From contig CAVPDR010000002.1 of NCBI GenBank assembly GCA_963702705.1, forward strand, positions 434,001 to 498,000: 64,000 bases of DNA, read 5' to 3'. This document shows positions 51,424 to 61,418 of the stretch, piece by piece. The DNA is from VRUE01 sp963702705 (lineage in GTDB: Bacteria; Actinomycetota; Thermoleophilia; Solirubrobacterales; 70-9). The notes below the pieces were generated by a model. That model did no database searches and was not told where the DNA came from. It saw only the letters and a list, made by a program, of their open reading frames with translations. The position numbers and the translations under genes are program-made. Every line of letters begins with the position of its first letter. The stretch's first letter is position 1.

Positions 51424-52671
51424 TCAGGCAGGTGCCACTTCGAGCCCCGCAGCGCTCTTCAGCTTCTCAGCCCTGTCGATCCGCTCCCAGGTGAAGGCGT
51501 CCTCGCTGCGGCCGAAGTGGCCGTAGGCGGCGGTGTTGCGGAAGATCGGGCGGTGCAGGTCTAGGTAGCCGCGGAAGGCGCCCGGGCGGAGGTCGAACTC
51601 CGCTTCGACCAGGCGGGAGATCTCGGCGTCGGGCAGCTTGCCCGTGCCGAAGGTCTCGACCATGAGGGAGATTGGGCGGGCGACGCCGATCGCGTAGGCG
51701 ACCTGGACCTCGCAGCGCCGGGCGAGGCCGGCGGCGACGACGTTCTTGGCGACGTGGCGGGTGGCGTAGGCGGCGGAGCGGTCAACCTTGGACGGGTCCT
51801 TGCCGGAGAAGGCGCCGCCGCCGTGGCGGGCCATGCCGCCGTAGGTGTCGACGATGATCTTGCGACCGGTGAGGCCGGCGTCGCCGACCGGGCCGCCGAT
51901 GACGAACTTGCCGGTCGGGTTGACGAGGAAGTGGTTGCGCAGCTCGTTGGGGTCAAAGAGGCCCTCTGCCTCGGCGCCGAGCACCGGCAGCACGACGCTC
52001 TCCCAGAGGTCCGGCTTGATCTTCGACTCCGACTCGACCCCCTCGGCGTGCTGGGTGGAGATCAGCAGCTTCTCGACCTTGACCGGACGGCCGTCGGCGT
52101 AGCGCACCGTGACCTGGGTCTTGCCGTCGGGGCCAAGATAGTCGAGGCTGCCGTCCTTGCGCACCGCCGCGAGCCGTTCGGCCAGCCGGTGGGCGAGGTG
52201 GATCGGCATCGGCATCAGCGCCTCGGTCTCATCGGAGGCGTAGCCGAACATCATTCCCTGGTCGCCGGCGCCGGCGATCAGCAGCTCGTCCTCGACCGAC
52301 TCGGTGCGCGTCTCGTAGGCCTTGTCGACCCCCTGGGCGATGTCGGGCGACTGCTTGTCGAGCGAGACCAGGACCGAGATGTGGTCGCAGTTGTAGCCGT
52401 AGTCGCCGTGGTCGTAGCCGATCTCGCGGATCGTCTCGCGGACCAGCTCGGGCACGTCGAGGTGGACGCTGGTCGAGATCTCGCCCGAGACCACCGCCAT
52501 GCCGGTGTTGACCAGGGTCTCGCAGGCGACGCGGCCCTCCGGGTCACCGGCCATCACCGCGTCGAGCACGGTGTCGGAGATCGCGTCGGCGACCTTGTCG
52601 GGGTGGCCCTCGGTGACGGACTCGGACGTGAAGAGGTACTCGCCCTCGGCGAGTGGCTGGATATCGGTCAT
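51424..52671 (-). CDS. metK: S-adenosylmethionine synthase
   Basis: A 415-residue methionine adenosyltransferase. Signatures are FTSESVTEGHPDKVADAISD, GAGDQGMMFGYA and GGGAFSGKDPSKVDRSAAYA, covering ATP- and metal-binding residues. Start ATG 52671 is fixed by MTDIQPLAEGEYLFTSES; the frame is open far upstream as a shadow of der. No SAM riboswitch is visible in the 44-bp leader. Confidence 0.97.
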   Translation of the reverse strand: MTDIQPLAEGEYLFTSESVTEGHPDKVADAISDTVLDAVMAGDPEGRVACETLVNTGMAVVSGEISTSVHLDVPELVRETIREIGYDHGDYGYNCDHISVLVSLDKQSPDIAQGVDKAYETRTESVEDELLIAGAGDQGMMFGYASDETEALMPMPIHLAHRLAERLAAVRKDGSLDYLGPDGKTQVTVRYADGRPVKVEKLLISTQHAEGVESESKIKPDLWESVVLPVLGAEAEGLFDPNELRNHFLVNPTGKFVIGGPVGDAGLTGRKIIVDTYGGMARHGGGAFSGKDPSKVDRSAAYATRHVAKNVVAAGLARRCEVQVAYAIGVARPISLMVETFGTGKLPDAEISRLVEAEFDLRPGAFRGYLDLHRPIFRNTAAYGHFGRSEDAFTWERIDRAEKLKSAAGLEVAPA

Positions 52672-52715
52672 GGACCGAAGCCTAGCGTTGCATTGCCAAA
52701 GACGTTCTGACCAGG

Positions 52716-54035
52716 TCAGCGGCCTTCTCTGGTTCCTGAATGGACGCGGAAGTCGATGATCAGCGGCACGCCCTCCATCGCGTAGGTCTCGCGCAGCCGG
52801 TTCTCGAGGTGGTAGGCCCAGTCGCGGCTGATCAGCTTGCGATCGTTGACCTGGATCGCGATCCGCGGCGGCCGCTCGCCTATCTGCGCCGCGTAGTAGA
52901 GGCGCAGCCGCCGGCCGCGTTTGGACGGCGGTGGGGTCTTGGCGACCACATCGGCGACGAAGCGGTTGAGCTCCGGCGTGGGGATCCGCTCGCCCGCCTT
53001 GTCGGCCAGCTCGAGCGCCTTCGGCAGCAGGTTGGCGACGTTGCGCCCGCGGGTCGCCGAGCAGGTGACGACGGCGGGCCGCAGGCGCAGCTTGCGCGTG
53101 ACCCGGGCGCGGGCGTCGTCGATGTCGGTCGTGGTGATGTCCCACTTGTTGAGCACCAGCAGGGTCGCGCAGCCGGCCTTCATCGCGATCTCCGAGACCC
53201 GCAGGTCCTCGGCGGTGATCCCGTCGGCGGCGTCGCAGACGACCAGGGCGACGTCGGCCCGCTCGACCGCGTGTTCGGCCCGCAGCTGGGCGTAGTAGTC
53301 GACCGTGCCGGCGACCTTGGAACGGCGGCGCAGGCCGGCGGTGTCGACCAGGGTGACGTGGCGCCCGTCGACCTCGATCTCGGTGTCGATCGTGTCGCGG
53401 GTGGTGCCGGCGCGCGGCGAGACGATCACCCGCTCGGAGCCGAGGAAAGCGTTGACCAGCGAGGACTTGCCGGCGTTGGGACGGCCGATCACGGCGACCC
53501 GGGTCGCCTCGTCGAGCTCGTCGACCGGGGCGCGATCGCCGAGCAGCTCGACCACGCGGTCGAGCAGGTCGCCGCTGCCGAGGCCGTGGCTGGCCGAGAC
53601 CGGCATCGGCTCCCCCAGCCCGAGTTTGTTCAGCTCGGCGCTCATGTACTCGTCCTCGGGGCGGTCGAGTTTGTTGGCGACGACCACCACCGGGACGTTG
53701 GCCCCGCGCAGCGTCTTCGCCAGCTCGGCGTCGCCGGCGCGCACCCCCGCGCGGGCGTCGACGACCAGCATCACCACGTCGGCCTCGCCGATCCCCAACC
53801 GCGCCTGTTGCTGCACGTCGCGGGCCAGCTCGGAGTCGTCCTCGAGGTCGATGCCGCCGGTGTCGAGCAGGTCGAAGGCGACCCCGTTCCACTCGCAGCG
53901 CACGACCTTGCGGTCGCGGGTCACCCCGGGCTCGGCGTGGGTGACGGCCTCGCGCCCACCGGCGAGCCGGTTGACCAGGGTGCTCTTGCCGACGTTGGGG
54001 AAGCCGACGATCGCGACGGTGGGCAGGCGATTCAC
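52716..54035 (-). CDS. der: Ribosome-assembly GTPase Der (EngA)
   Basis: A 439-residue protein with two GTPase domains (VGFPNVGKST and IGRPNAGKSS P-loops, both with DTxG and NKxD motifs: NKLD, NKWD) and a C-terminal KH-like domain. Required for 50S maturation. GTG start at 54035 (VNRLPTVAIVGFPNVG). A palindrome lies between it and cmk upstream. Confidence 0.95.
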   Translation of the reverse strand: MNRLPTVAIVGFPNVGKSTLVNRLAGGREAVTHAEPGVTRDRKVVRCEWNGVAFDLLDTGGIDLEDDSELARDVQQQARLGIGEADVVMLVVDARAGVRAGDAELAKTLRGANVPVVVVANKLDRPEDEYMSAELNKLGLGEPMPVSASHGLGSGDLLDRVVELLGDRAPVDELDEATRVAVIGRPNAGKSSLVNAFLGSERVIVSPRAGTTRDTIDTEIEVDGRHVTLVDTAGLRRRSKVAGTVDYYAQLRAEHAVERADVALVVCDAADGITAEDLRVSEIAMKAGCATLLVLNKWDITTTDIDDARARVTRKLRLRPAVVTCSATRGRNVANLLPKALELADKAGERIPTPELNRFVADVVAKTPPPSKRGRRLRLYYAAQIGERPPRIAIQVNDRKLISRDWAYHLENRLRETYAMEGVPLIIDFRVHSGTREGR

Positions 54036-54043
54036 ATCGACAC

Positions 54044-54092
54044 CTTCCGCTGTTCCTTTTTGGCAACTATTGAGGAAAAGGCACAGCGGAAG
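54044..54092. repeat. Palindrome family G, copy between cmk and der
   Basis: CTTCCGCTGT/ACAGCGGAAG, one mismatch, then CCTTTT/AAAAGG around TGGCAACTATTGAGG. T-rich inner stem and CTAT in the loop match the copies at 44072 and 46333. It fills the gap between the cmk stop and the der start. Confidence 0.75.
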
Positions 54093-54093
54093 C

Positions 54094-54732
54094 TCATACG
54101 AGGCTCCGCTCTCGTGCGAAGCCGGCGATTTGGTCGACAACCTGATCAAGCGCGAGGCCGGTGGTGTCGAGCTCGATCGCGTCCTCTGCGGCGCGCAGAG
54201 CGCTGTGCTCGCGACTCTCATCGCGGGCGTCGCGCTCGCGCTGGGCGGCCAGAACGGTCTCGGGGTTCTCGCCGGTCTGCGCGGCGCGGCGCCGTGCCCG
54301 CTCCTCGGGCGAGGCCGTAAGGAAGACCTTCAGCGGCGCCTCGGGGCTGACCACGGTGCCGATGTCACGGCCCTCAGCGACGTAGCGGCCGGCGGCGATC
54401 AGCTCGCGCTGGCGCGCCACCATCGCCTCGCGCACGCCCGGGTGGACGGAGACACGCGAGGACGTCGCAGTGGCCTCGGGTGAGCGGATCTCATCGCTGA
54501 CGTCGCGCCCGTCCAGCTCGACCCGATCGCCGTCGAGATCGATGTTCAGCGAGCGCGCAAGGTCACCCACCGCCGCCTCGTCGTCAGGGTCGCCGCCGCG
54601 CTCGATCGCCGCCAGGGCCACGCAGCGGTACATCGCCCCGGAATCGAGGTAGGTGAAGCCAAGCCGCTCCGCCAGTGCGCGGGCAACCGTCGACTTGCCG
54701 GCCCCGGCGGGCCCATCGATAGCAATAACCAT
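54094..54732 (-). CDS. cmk: Cytidylate kinase
   Basis: A 212-residue nucleoside monophosphate kinase for CMP/dCMP. P-loop GPAGAGKSTVARALAERLGF and the GRDIGTVV motif are present; the lid region is ERARRRAAQ. The order cmk-der is conserved in actinobacteria. 42 bp downstream of aroA. Confidence 0.96.
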   Translation of the reverse strand: MVIAIDGPAGAGKSTVARALAERLGFTYLDSGAMYRCVALAAIERGGDPDDEAAVGDLARSLNIDLDGDRVELDGRDVSDEIRSPEATATSSRVSVHPGVREAMVARQRELIAAGRYVAEGRDIGTVVSPEAPLKVFLTASPEERARRRAAQTGENPETVLAAQRERDARDESREHSALRAAEDAIELDTTGLALDQVVDQIAGFARERSLV

Positions 54733-54774
54733 GGGCGGCAGCGTAGAGACGCGCGACGGGAACGGCCTACAGGG

Positions 54775-56073
54775 TCAAGCGACCAGCGAGGCCAGATCCG
54801 TCTCGAAACCCGGATAGCTGATCGCCGCGGCATCCATGCCTTCGACCTCAACGCCCTCGTCAGAGGCGAGGCCGGCGATCGCGCCCAGCATCGCGATCCG
54901 GTGATCGCCGTGGGAGGCGATCGTCCCGCCGCGCAGGCCGCCGCCACCCTCGACCCGGATCCCGTCCTCGCGCGGCTCCGCCGTCGCGCCGAGCGCATTC
55001 AGCGCCTCGCAGGTGGTGGCGACGCGGTCGGACTCCTTGCGGCGCAGCTCGACCGCGTCGCGGATCGTCGTCTCGCCGGCGGCGAAACAGGCTGCCAGGG
55101 CGACCAGCGGGAGCTCGTCGATCGCCAGCGGGATCTCCTCCCCACTCACCTCCGTCCCGCGCAGCGCCGAGCCGCGGACCCGGATCGTGCCGACCGGCTC
55201 GCCACCCCGCTCGCCGACCGGGACGACCTCGATCTCGGCGCCCATCCGCCCGAGGATCGTGAGCAGGCCCGTCCGGGTCGGGTTGGTGCCGACGCCCTCG
55301 AGCACGATCTCGCTGCCTGGGACGAGCAGCGCGGCGACGACGAAGAAGGCGGCTGAGGAAAAGTCGGTCGGCACCGCGAACTCGCCCAGCGCCAGCCGCT
55401 TCGGCGGCCGCAGGGCGATGCCTCCGCGCAGCCAGGCGACGTCGGCGCCGGCGGCGGAGAGCATGCGCTCGGTGTGGTCGCGGCTGCGCGCCGGCTCCCT
55501 GACCCAGGTCGGGCCCTCGGCCAGCAGGCCGGCAAAGAGCAGGCAGGACTTGACCTGGGCGCTCGCCACCGGCAGCTCGTGCTCGATGCCCTTCAGCTGC
55601 GCGCCCTCGATCCGCAGCGGCGGCAGGCGGTCTTCGCGGCATCGCAGCTTGGCACCCATCCGCCGCAGCGGGGTGGCGATCCGGTCGACCGGGCGGCGGC
55701 GGATCGAGTCGTCGCCGTCGAGGGTCCAGCTGCCGCCGGGCTGCCCCGCCAGCCAGCCCGGCAAGAGGCGCAGCAGCGTGCCCGCGTTGCCGACGTCGAT
55801 CGCCGCCGAGCCGGCGCCGCGCAGGCCGACCCCGCGAATCGCGATCACCGGATCGATCTCGGCCGCGCCGACGCCTTCCACACCGGCGCCGAGCGCCTCC
55901 ACCGCGGCCAGGGTCGAGCGGGTGTCGGCCGAGTCGAGATAACCCTCGATTGTGGTTTCCCCCTCCCCCATGGCCGCGATCAGGGCGGCGCGGTGGGAGA
56001 TCGACTTGTCGGCTGGCGGCCGCAGCTCGCCGCGCAGCGGGCCGACCGGGTCGAAGCGGCGCACCATCGTCAC
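54775..56073 (-). CDS. aroA: 3-phosphoshikimate 1-carboxyvinyltransferase (EPSP synthase)
   Basis: A 432-residue enzyme of the shikimate pathway. PPADKSISHRAAL at the N-terminus and NAGTLLRLLPGWLA in the middle are signature segments, along with RRKESDRVAT. GTG 56073 overlaps the tyrA stop; ATG 56067 is an alternative. Part of the aroG-tyrA-aroA-cmk-der run. Confidence 0.95.
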   Translation of the reverse strand: MTMVRRFDPVGPLRGELRPPADKSISHRAALIAAMGEGETTIEGYLDSADTRSTLAAVEALGAGVEGVGAAEIDPVIAIRGVGLRGAGSAAIDVGNAGTLLRLLPGWLAGQPGGSWTLDGDDSIRRRPVDRIATPLRRMGAKLRCREDRLPPLRIEGAQLKGIEHELPVASAQVKSCLLFAGLLAEGPTWVREPARSRDHTERMLSAAGADVAWLRGGIALRPPKRLALGEFAVPTDFSSAAFFVVAALLVPGSEIVLEGVGTNPTRTGLLTILGRMGAEIEVVPVGERGGEPVGTIRVRGSALRGTEVSGEEIPLAIDELPLVALAACFAAGETTIRDAVELRRKESDRVATTCEALNALGATAEPREDGIRVEGGGGLRGGTIASHGDHRIAMLGAIAGLASDEGVEVEGMDAAAISYPGFETDLASLVA

Positions 56074-57154
56074 TCGCCGTCGGCGACGGCGCTGACGGTG
56101 TGGCCGAGCTCGCGGACCAGGGCCGTCGCGCGAGCGGCCTGCTCGTCGCCGGAGACCCAGAGCGAGACGGCGCCCGAGCTCATGTCGGGGGTGGGATAGA
56201 GCGCCATGTCCTCGATGTTCACCCCGGCCTCACCGAGGGCGAGGGCGAGCTCGGCGATCGTGCCCGGCCGGTTGGCGACGACGACGCGCAGCTCGCGCAG
56301 CGGGCCGCCACTCAGCTCGGCCTCGAGCAGGCGCCGCCGGTCGGCGGCAGCCCCCGCGTGCCACTCCGCGACCGCGTCCCGCTCGCCCGCGCGGATCAGT
56401 GCCGCGGCCTCGCGCAGGCGAGCGGCGACGGCGTCGACCGCCTCCGCCACCGCCTCGCTGTTGCTGGCGAAGATGTCCCCCCAGATCGCCGGGTTGGCGC
56501 CGGCGACGCGGGTCGTGTCGCGGAAGCTCGGACCGACCTCGGGCATCCGCTCGGAGTCGCGGGTGAGCTCATCGGCGGCCTGGCCGACGAGCACGTTGGC
56601 GACGACGTGCGGCAGGTGGCTGACCGTCGCCATCAAGCGATCGTGGGCCTCGGGATCGATCGCCTGCACGCGGGCGCCGAGCCCGGCCAGCGTGCGCTGC
56701 AAGCGATCGTAGAGGAGACCGCTGGAGCGCTCGGATTTCGGCGTCAGGTACCAGCGGGCGCCCGCGAAGAGGTCCTCGCGAGCGTTTTCGACCCCCGCGG
56801 TCTCGGCCCCGGCCAACGGGTGACCGCCGATGAAGCGCTCGTCGGCGCCGAGCGCGGCGACGATGTCGCGCTTGGTCGAGCCGACGTCGGTGACGACTGC
56901 ATCGGGACCGCAGGCATCGAGGGCCGCCGCGGCGAGCTCGGCAAGACCGGCGACCGGCGCCGCGCAGAAGACGACCTCGGCGCCCTCGCAGGCCTCGGCG
57001 ACGCTGCCCACACCACGATCGATCGCGCCGGTATCGACCGCTCGCGCCAGCGTCTCGGGATCGGGGTCGAAGCCGCTGACCTCGGCCCCGAGGCGGCGCC
57101 GGGCGGCGAGCCCGATCGAGCCGCCGATCAGGCCGACGCCGAGAACCGCAACCC

Positions 57155-57158
<4 letters not shown>
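56070..57158 (-). CDS. tyrA: Prephenate dehydrogenase with ACT domain
   Basis: A 362-residue tyrosine-pathway dehydrogenase. The NAD-binding motif GVGLIGGSIGLA is at about 8-19; catalytic-region segments FIGGHPLAGAE and HLPHVVANVL follow. The C-terminal about 80 residues form an ACT domain (LRVVVANRPGTIAELALALGEAGVNIEDM), probably for tyrosine feedback. ATG 57158 overlaps the DAHP-synthase stop. Could be prephenate or arogenate dehydrogenase. Confidence 0.94.
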
Positions 57159-58237
<1,079 letters not shown>

Positions 58238-58274
58238 CTTTCCTTCACCGTCCTCCACGTCGACAAGCCTACTT

Positions 58275-58372
58275 CCGGTTTCCTCGTCGCAGCACGCGCA
58301 GCGAGACGAGGCGAGTCAGTCCGACGCCCGGCCAGTTGCTATCGAGGTGCGGCAGGAGCCGCGAGGCCGGAC
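58275..58372. other. Structured leader between hisC and the DAHP synthase gene
   Basis: The gap holds a CCTCGTC/GACGAGG stem, a GCGGC/GCCGC hairpin and a longer GTCCG...CGGAC pairing. It lies upstream of the minus-strand DAHP synthase gene and may hold its promoter and a leader structure; no attenuator peptide with aromatic codons was recognised. Confidence 0.35.
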
Positions 58373-58374
58373 GC

Positions 58375-58498
58375 CTAGCTAAATCGCCAGAAATAGGAGA
58401 AGCGGACGGAGACGAGCGTGGCGCCGGGGGCGCGGGAGACGTTCGTCGTGTCGGCGGATCGCTTCACCTTCCCTGACTTTTTAGCAGGTGAGACCTGC
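58375..58498 (-). other. Coding-like fragment after hisC
   Basis: Immediately after the hisC stop, another minus-strand frame runs open to a TAG at 58375-58377 with strongly GC-biased third codon positions. Within it a GTG-led 30-codon stretch reads KRSADTTNVSRAPGATLVS and ends VRFSYFWRFS. It could be the remnant of a lost gene end or a small protein. No family recognised. Confidence 0.3.
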
Positions 58499-59593
58499 TT
58501 AGTCGAGGATTTCGCCGAGCGCGGCGAGGAAGCGGCCGTTCTCCTCGGCGGTGCCGTAGGAAACGCGGATGTGGCCGGGGTCGCCGAGCGGGGTACCGGG
58601 ACGCACGGCGATCTGGCGCTCGGCCAGGCCGGCGACGACGTCGGCCTCGTCGGCCTCACCGAGGTCGATCCAGGAGAAGTTGGCGTGCGTCTCGGAGGTG
58701 GCGAGGCCGAGCTCGCGCACTCCCGCCTCGACCCGCAGCCGCTCGGCGATCGTCGCCTCGACCCGGCGGGCGACGTCATCCTGGTGCAGGACCGCCTCGG
58801 CACCCGCCGCCTGGGCAAGCGCGTTGACGCTGAAGGGCTGGCGCACGGCGTCGACCGCGGCGCGGAACTTGGGCGAGCCGAGCGCGTAGCCGACCCGAAG
58901 CCCCGCCAGGCCGTACACCTTGCTGAAGGTGCGCAGGACGACCAGGTTGGACAGCTCGGCGAGCAGGTCGACCGTGGCGTCGGGATCGTCGTGAGTCTGG
59001 AACTCGACGTAGGCCTCGTCAAGGATCACGGTCACGTGCGCCGGCAGGCCGGCGCAGAAGGTGGCGACCTCGGCGGCGGGAAGGTGGGTCCCGGTCGGGT
59101 TGTTGGGATTGCAGACGAGGACGAGCTGGGTCGCCGCGGTGACCTCGGCCGCCATCGCGTCGAGGTCGTGGACGTCGCCCTCGCCGAGCGCCACGCGGAC
59201 CTCGCGCGCTCCGGTCAGCGCCGGCAGGTAGGGGTACATCGAGAAGGCCGGCCAGGAGTAGAGGATCTCGGCGCCGGCCTCGCAGAGCGCCTCGGCGGCG
59301 GCGAGCAGGAGCTCGCAGGAACCGTTGCCGACCGCGACGCGGGCGGGATCGGTCTCGTAGCGCTCGGCGATGCGGCTCCGCAGCAGGGTCGCATCGGGGT
59401 CGGGGTAGCGATTCATCGCCCCGGCGGCAGCGGCAATCGCCTCGACCACCTGCGGGTGCGGCCCGAAGGGCGACTCGTTGGAGGCGAGCTGGGCGATGCC
59501 CCCGGCGGCGATCGCCTCGGGCGCCTGCCCGGTCGGCACACCGGCCTGGTAACCCGGCATGCGGGCGAGCTTCTCGGCAAAGGTGACGCTCAT
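58499..59593 (-). CDS. hisC: Histidinol-phosphate aminotransferase family protein
   Basis: A 364-residue fold-type I PLP enzyme. ASNESPFGPHP near the N-terminus, CNPNNPTG, and the PLP-lysine motif FSKVYGLAGLRVGYA are typical of HisC. Located among aromatic amino acid genes, so it may also act on phenylpyruvate or prephenate, as some HisC paralogues do. Confidence 0.92.
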   Translation of the reverse strand: MSVTFAEKLARMPGYQAGVPTGQAPEAIAAGGIAQLASNESPFGPHPQVVEAIAAAAGAMNRYPDPDATLLRSRIAERYETDPARVAVGNGSCELLLAAAEALCEAGAEILYSWPAFSMYPYLPALTGAREVRVALGEGDVHDLDAMAAEVTAATQLVLVCNPNNPTGTHLPAAEVATFCAGLPAHVTVILDEAYVEFQTHDDPDATVDLLAELSNLVVLRTFSKVYGLAGLRVGYALGSPKFRAAVDAVRQPFSVNALAQAAGAEAVLHQDDVARRVEATIAERLRVEAGVRELGLATSETHANFSWIDLGEADEADVVAGLAERQIAVRPGTPLGDPGHIRVSYGTAEENGRFLAALGEILD

Positions 59594-59618
59594 CGCTCCA
59601 TTGTGCCGATGAGCCGCG

Positions 59619-59993
59619 CTACTGCGCGGCGTGGAGGTCCGCCCGTAGCTCTTGCGTCGCTCCTAAGTACACGTGGGCGGGCTTGTGGCCGAGCGGGGCG
59701 TAGTAGTGGACCATCGCCCGGATCACCTGCGGCATCGCGCCGGGGACGTCGATCTCGCGGGCACAGATCAGCGGCACCGAGTCGAGCCCGAGCCGCCGCG
59801 CGGCGACGGCGGGAAACTCGGCGTCGAGGTCGCCGGTGGTGGTGAAGAGACAGCTGACCATCGCCTCGGCCCTGAGCGCGTTGCGGTCGAGCAGCTCGCG
59901 CATCAGCATCTCGGTCGCCCCGACGATCGCCTCGGCCTCGTTGGCCTCGGCCTGCACGGCGCCCCGGACCGCGAACAGTCGCTCCTCGCTCAT
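59619..59993 (-). CDS. aroH: Chorismate mutase, AroH class
   Basis: A 124-residue trimeric AroH-type mutase (not the common AroQ fold). VRGAVQAEANEAEAIVGAT, MVSCLFTTTGDLDAEFPAVAAR and PLICAREIDVPGAMPQVIRAMVHYY follow the family pattern, including catalytic Arg positions. Overlaps the start region of rluB by 4 bp and precedes hisC: a chorismate-to-tyrosine/phenylalanine set. Confidence 0.93.
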   Translation of the reverse strand: MSEERLFAVRGAVQAEANEAEAIVGATEMLMRELLDRNALRAEAMVSCLFTTTGDLDAEFPAVAARRLGLDSVPLICAREIDVPGAMPQVIRAMVHYYAPLGHKPAHVYLGATQELRADLHAAQ

Positions 59994-60685
59994 CGTTCTG
60001 AATCTTCCCAGAGCCGGGCGACCTCATCCTCGCCGAGCCGCCGCGCCTGCCCCTGGGCAAGCGAACCGAGCTCGACCGAGCCGAAGCGGACCCGGCGCAA
60101 GGAGACCACCCGATTGCCGACCGCCTCGGCCATACGACGCACCTGCCGGTTGCGCCCCTCGCGCAGGGTGAGCTCCACCTCCCGCTCCCCCAGCCGCCGC
60201 AGCTCAGCCGGCGCCGTCATCCCATCCTCGAGCTCGACGCCCCGCGCAAGCCGCCGCAGATCGGCATCCGAGGGAGGCCGCCGCAGCTCCGCCCGGTAGG
60301 TCTTCGCCACCCCGTAGCGGGGATGGGTGAGCCGGTTCGCCAGCGCCCCATCGTTCGTCAGCAAAAGAAGCCCGGTCGAATCCACATCGAGCCGCCCCAC
60401 CGGGTAAAGGCGCGCCCCCGAATCGACCAGCCCGACCACAGCAGGCCGGCTCCCAGGCTCCCGAGCCGTGGAGACCACCCCCGCGGGCTTATTCACGGCC
60501 CAAACCTCCAGCGCCTCGGCCCCAACCAAACTCCCATCCACGCGAATCTCATCGGCATCAGTGACGTCGCGAGCTGGATCCGTGACCACTTTGCCTCCGA
60601 CCGTGACCCTCCCGTTACCGATGATCACCTCGGCTTTACGTCGAGAAGCGACGCCTCCGTGAGCCAAGTACTTGGCGAGCCTCAC
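59990..60685 (-). CDS. rluB: rRNA pseudouridine synthase, RluB/RsuA family
   Basis: A 231-residue enzyme with an N-terminal S4 domain (MRLAKYLAHGGVASRRKAEVII) and the catalytic motif RLDVDSTGLLLLTNDG, whose Asp attacks uridine. Usual neighbour of scpB; here separated from it by two palindromes. Confidence 0.94.
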   Translation of the reverse strand: MRLAKYLAHGGVASRRKAEVIIGNGRVTVGGKVVTDPARDVTDADEIRVDGSLVGAEALEVWAVNKPAGVVSTAREPGSRPAVVGLVDSGARLYPVGRLDVDSTGLLLLTNDGALANRLTHPRYGVAKTYRAELRRPPSDADLRRLARGVELEDGMTAPAELRRLGEREVELTLREGRNRQVRRMAEAVGNRVVSLRRVRFGSVELGSLAQGQARRLGEDEVARLWEDSER

Positions 60686-60693
60686 GGCACGGG

Positions 60694-60759
60694 AAGGCCG
60701 GGGGGATTCCCCGCCACAGCAACAGCGGGGAGGCTGTGGCGGGGAATCCCCCCGGCCTT
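60694..60759. repeat. Palindrome family J, copy 1
   Basis: Perfect 27-bp arms (60694-60720 and 60733-60759) with the 12-base loop AACAGCGGGGAG. It lies between the rluB start and a second palindrome, in the scpB-rluB gap. Confidence 0.9.
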
Positions 60760-60773
60760 GGAGCGCGTAGAAA

Positions 60774-60835
60774 GGACTGGGGGAGGTCCCGACGGAACCT
60801 CCCCGCTGTTGTTCCGGCGGGGCCTCTCCCAGTCC
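60774..60835. repeat. Palindrome family J, copy 2 (inverted)
   Basis: Arms 60774-60798 and 60811-60835 pair over 25 bp with three mismatches or wobbles; the loop CTCCCCGCTGTT is the exact reverse complement of the copy 1 loop. Together the two palindromes occupy nearly the whole 160-bp space between scpB and rluB. Confidence 0.88.
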
Positions 60836-60845
60836 CTCGCCCGCC

Positions 60846-61418
60846 TCAAGGTTGAGATCGCTGCTCCCCAGCCTTCAAGAGTCGCTCGCGCAGCTCGCGC
60901 TCATCCTCAGGCGTGGGATCGAACTTCGAGGGATCCGGCAACTGGTCCATCCCGGAGAGCCCGAAGAGCCGCTCGAAGAGCTCGGTGGTCTTGAAGATCG
61001 CCGCGCCGAACTGCGAGCGTCCCGACTCCTCGATCAACCCCCGCTCGGCCAGCGTCTGCACCGCCGACTCCGAGGTGACGCCGCGGATGCGGGCTACCTC
61101 GGGACGGGTGACCGGCTGCAGGTAGGCGACGATGGCGAGCGTCTCAGCTTGAGCCTGGGTCAGCGGCGGCGTGCGGGGCTTGGCCAGCAGGCGCCGTGCC
61201 GCCGCCTCGCTGCCCGGGTCGCTGGCGAGGGAAAAGCCACCGGCAACCTCGCGCAGCACGACCCCCCGCTTGCCCTCGGCCAGGTCCTCGCGCAGCAGCC
61301 CGATCGCCTCCTCGACCTGGCCCTCGGTCGCCTCGGATGCCTCGGCCAGATCGCCGACGCTGACCGGCTGCGGCGAGAGGAAGAGCAGCGCTTCGATCGT
61401 GCGCGAGAGGTCGCTCAC
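60846..61418 (-). CDS. scpB: Segregation and condensation protein B
   Basis: A 190-residue kleisin-associated protein with two winged-helix domains; IEALLFLSPQPVSVGDLAEA and ETLAIVAYLQPVTRPEVARIRGV are typical. It forms a complex with ScpA and SMC for chromosome condensation. ATG overlaps the scpA stop. Confidence 0.95.
   Translation of the reverse strand: MSDLSRTIEALLFLSPQPVSVGDLAEASEATEGQVEEAIGLLREDLAEGKRGVVLREVAGGFSLASDPGSEAAARRLLAKPRTPPLTQAQAETLAIVAYLQPVTRPEVARIRGVTSESAVQTLAERGLIEESGRSQFGAAIFKTTELFERLFGLSGMDQLPDPSKFDPTPEDERELRERLLKAGEQRSQP

Noticed and set aside
52672..52715. SAM riboswitch before metK
   Set aside because: The leader is only 44 bp, too short for known SAM riboswitches.
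52672..54066. Upstream extension of the metK frame through der
   Set aside because: The extension is Arg/Gly/Pro-rich shadow of der; the MetK family start is at 52671.
58258..58498. tRNA or attenuator leader peptide in the hisC/DAHP synthase gap
   Set aside because: Stems are present but no cloverleaf, no CCA-like end, and no short frame rich in aromatic codons followed by a terminator.
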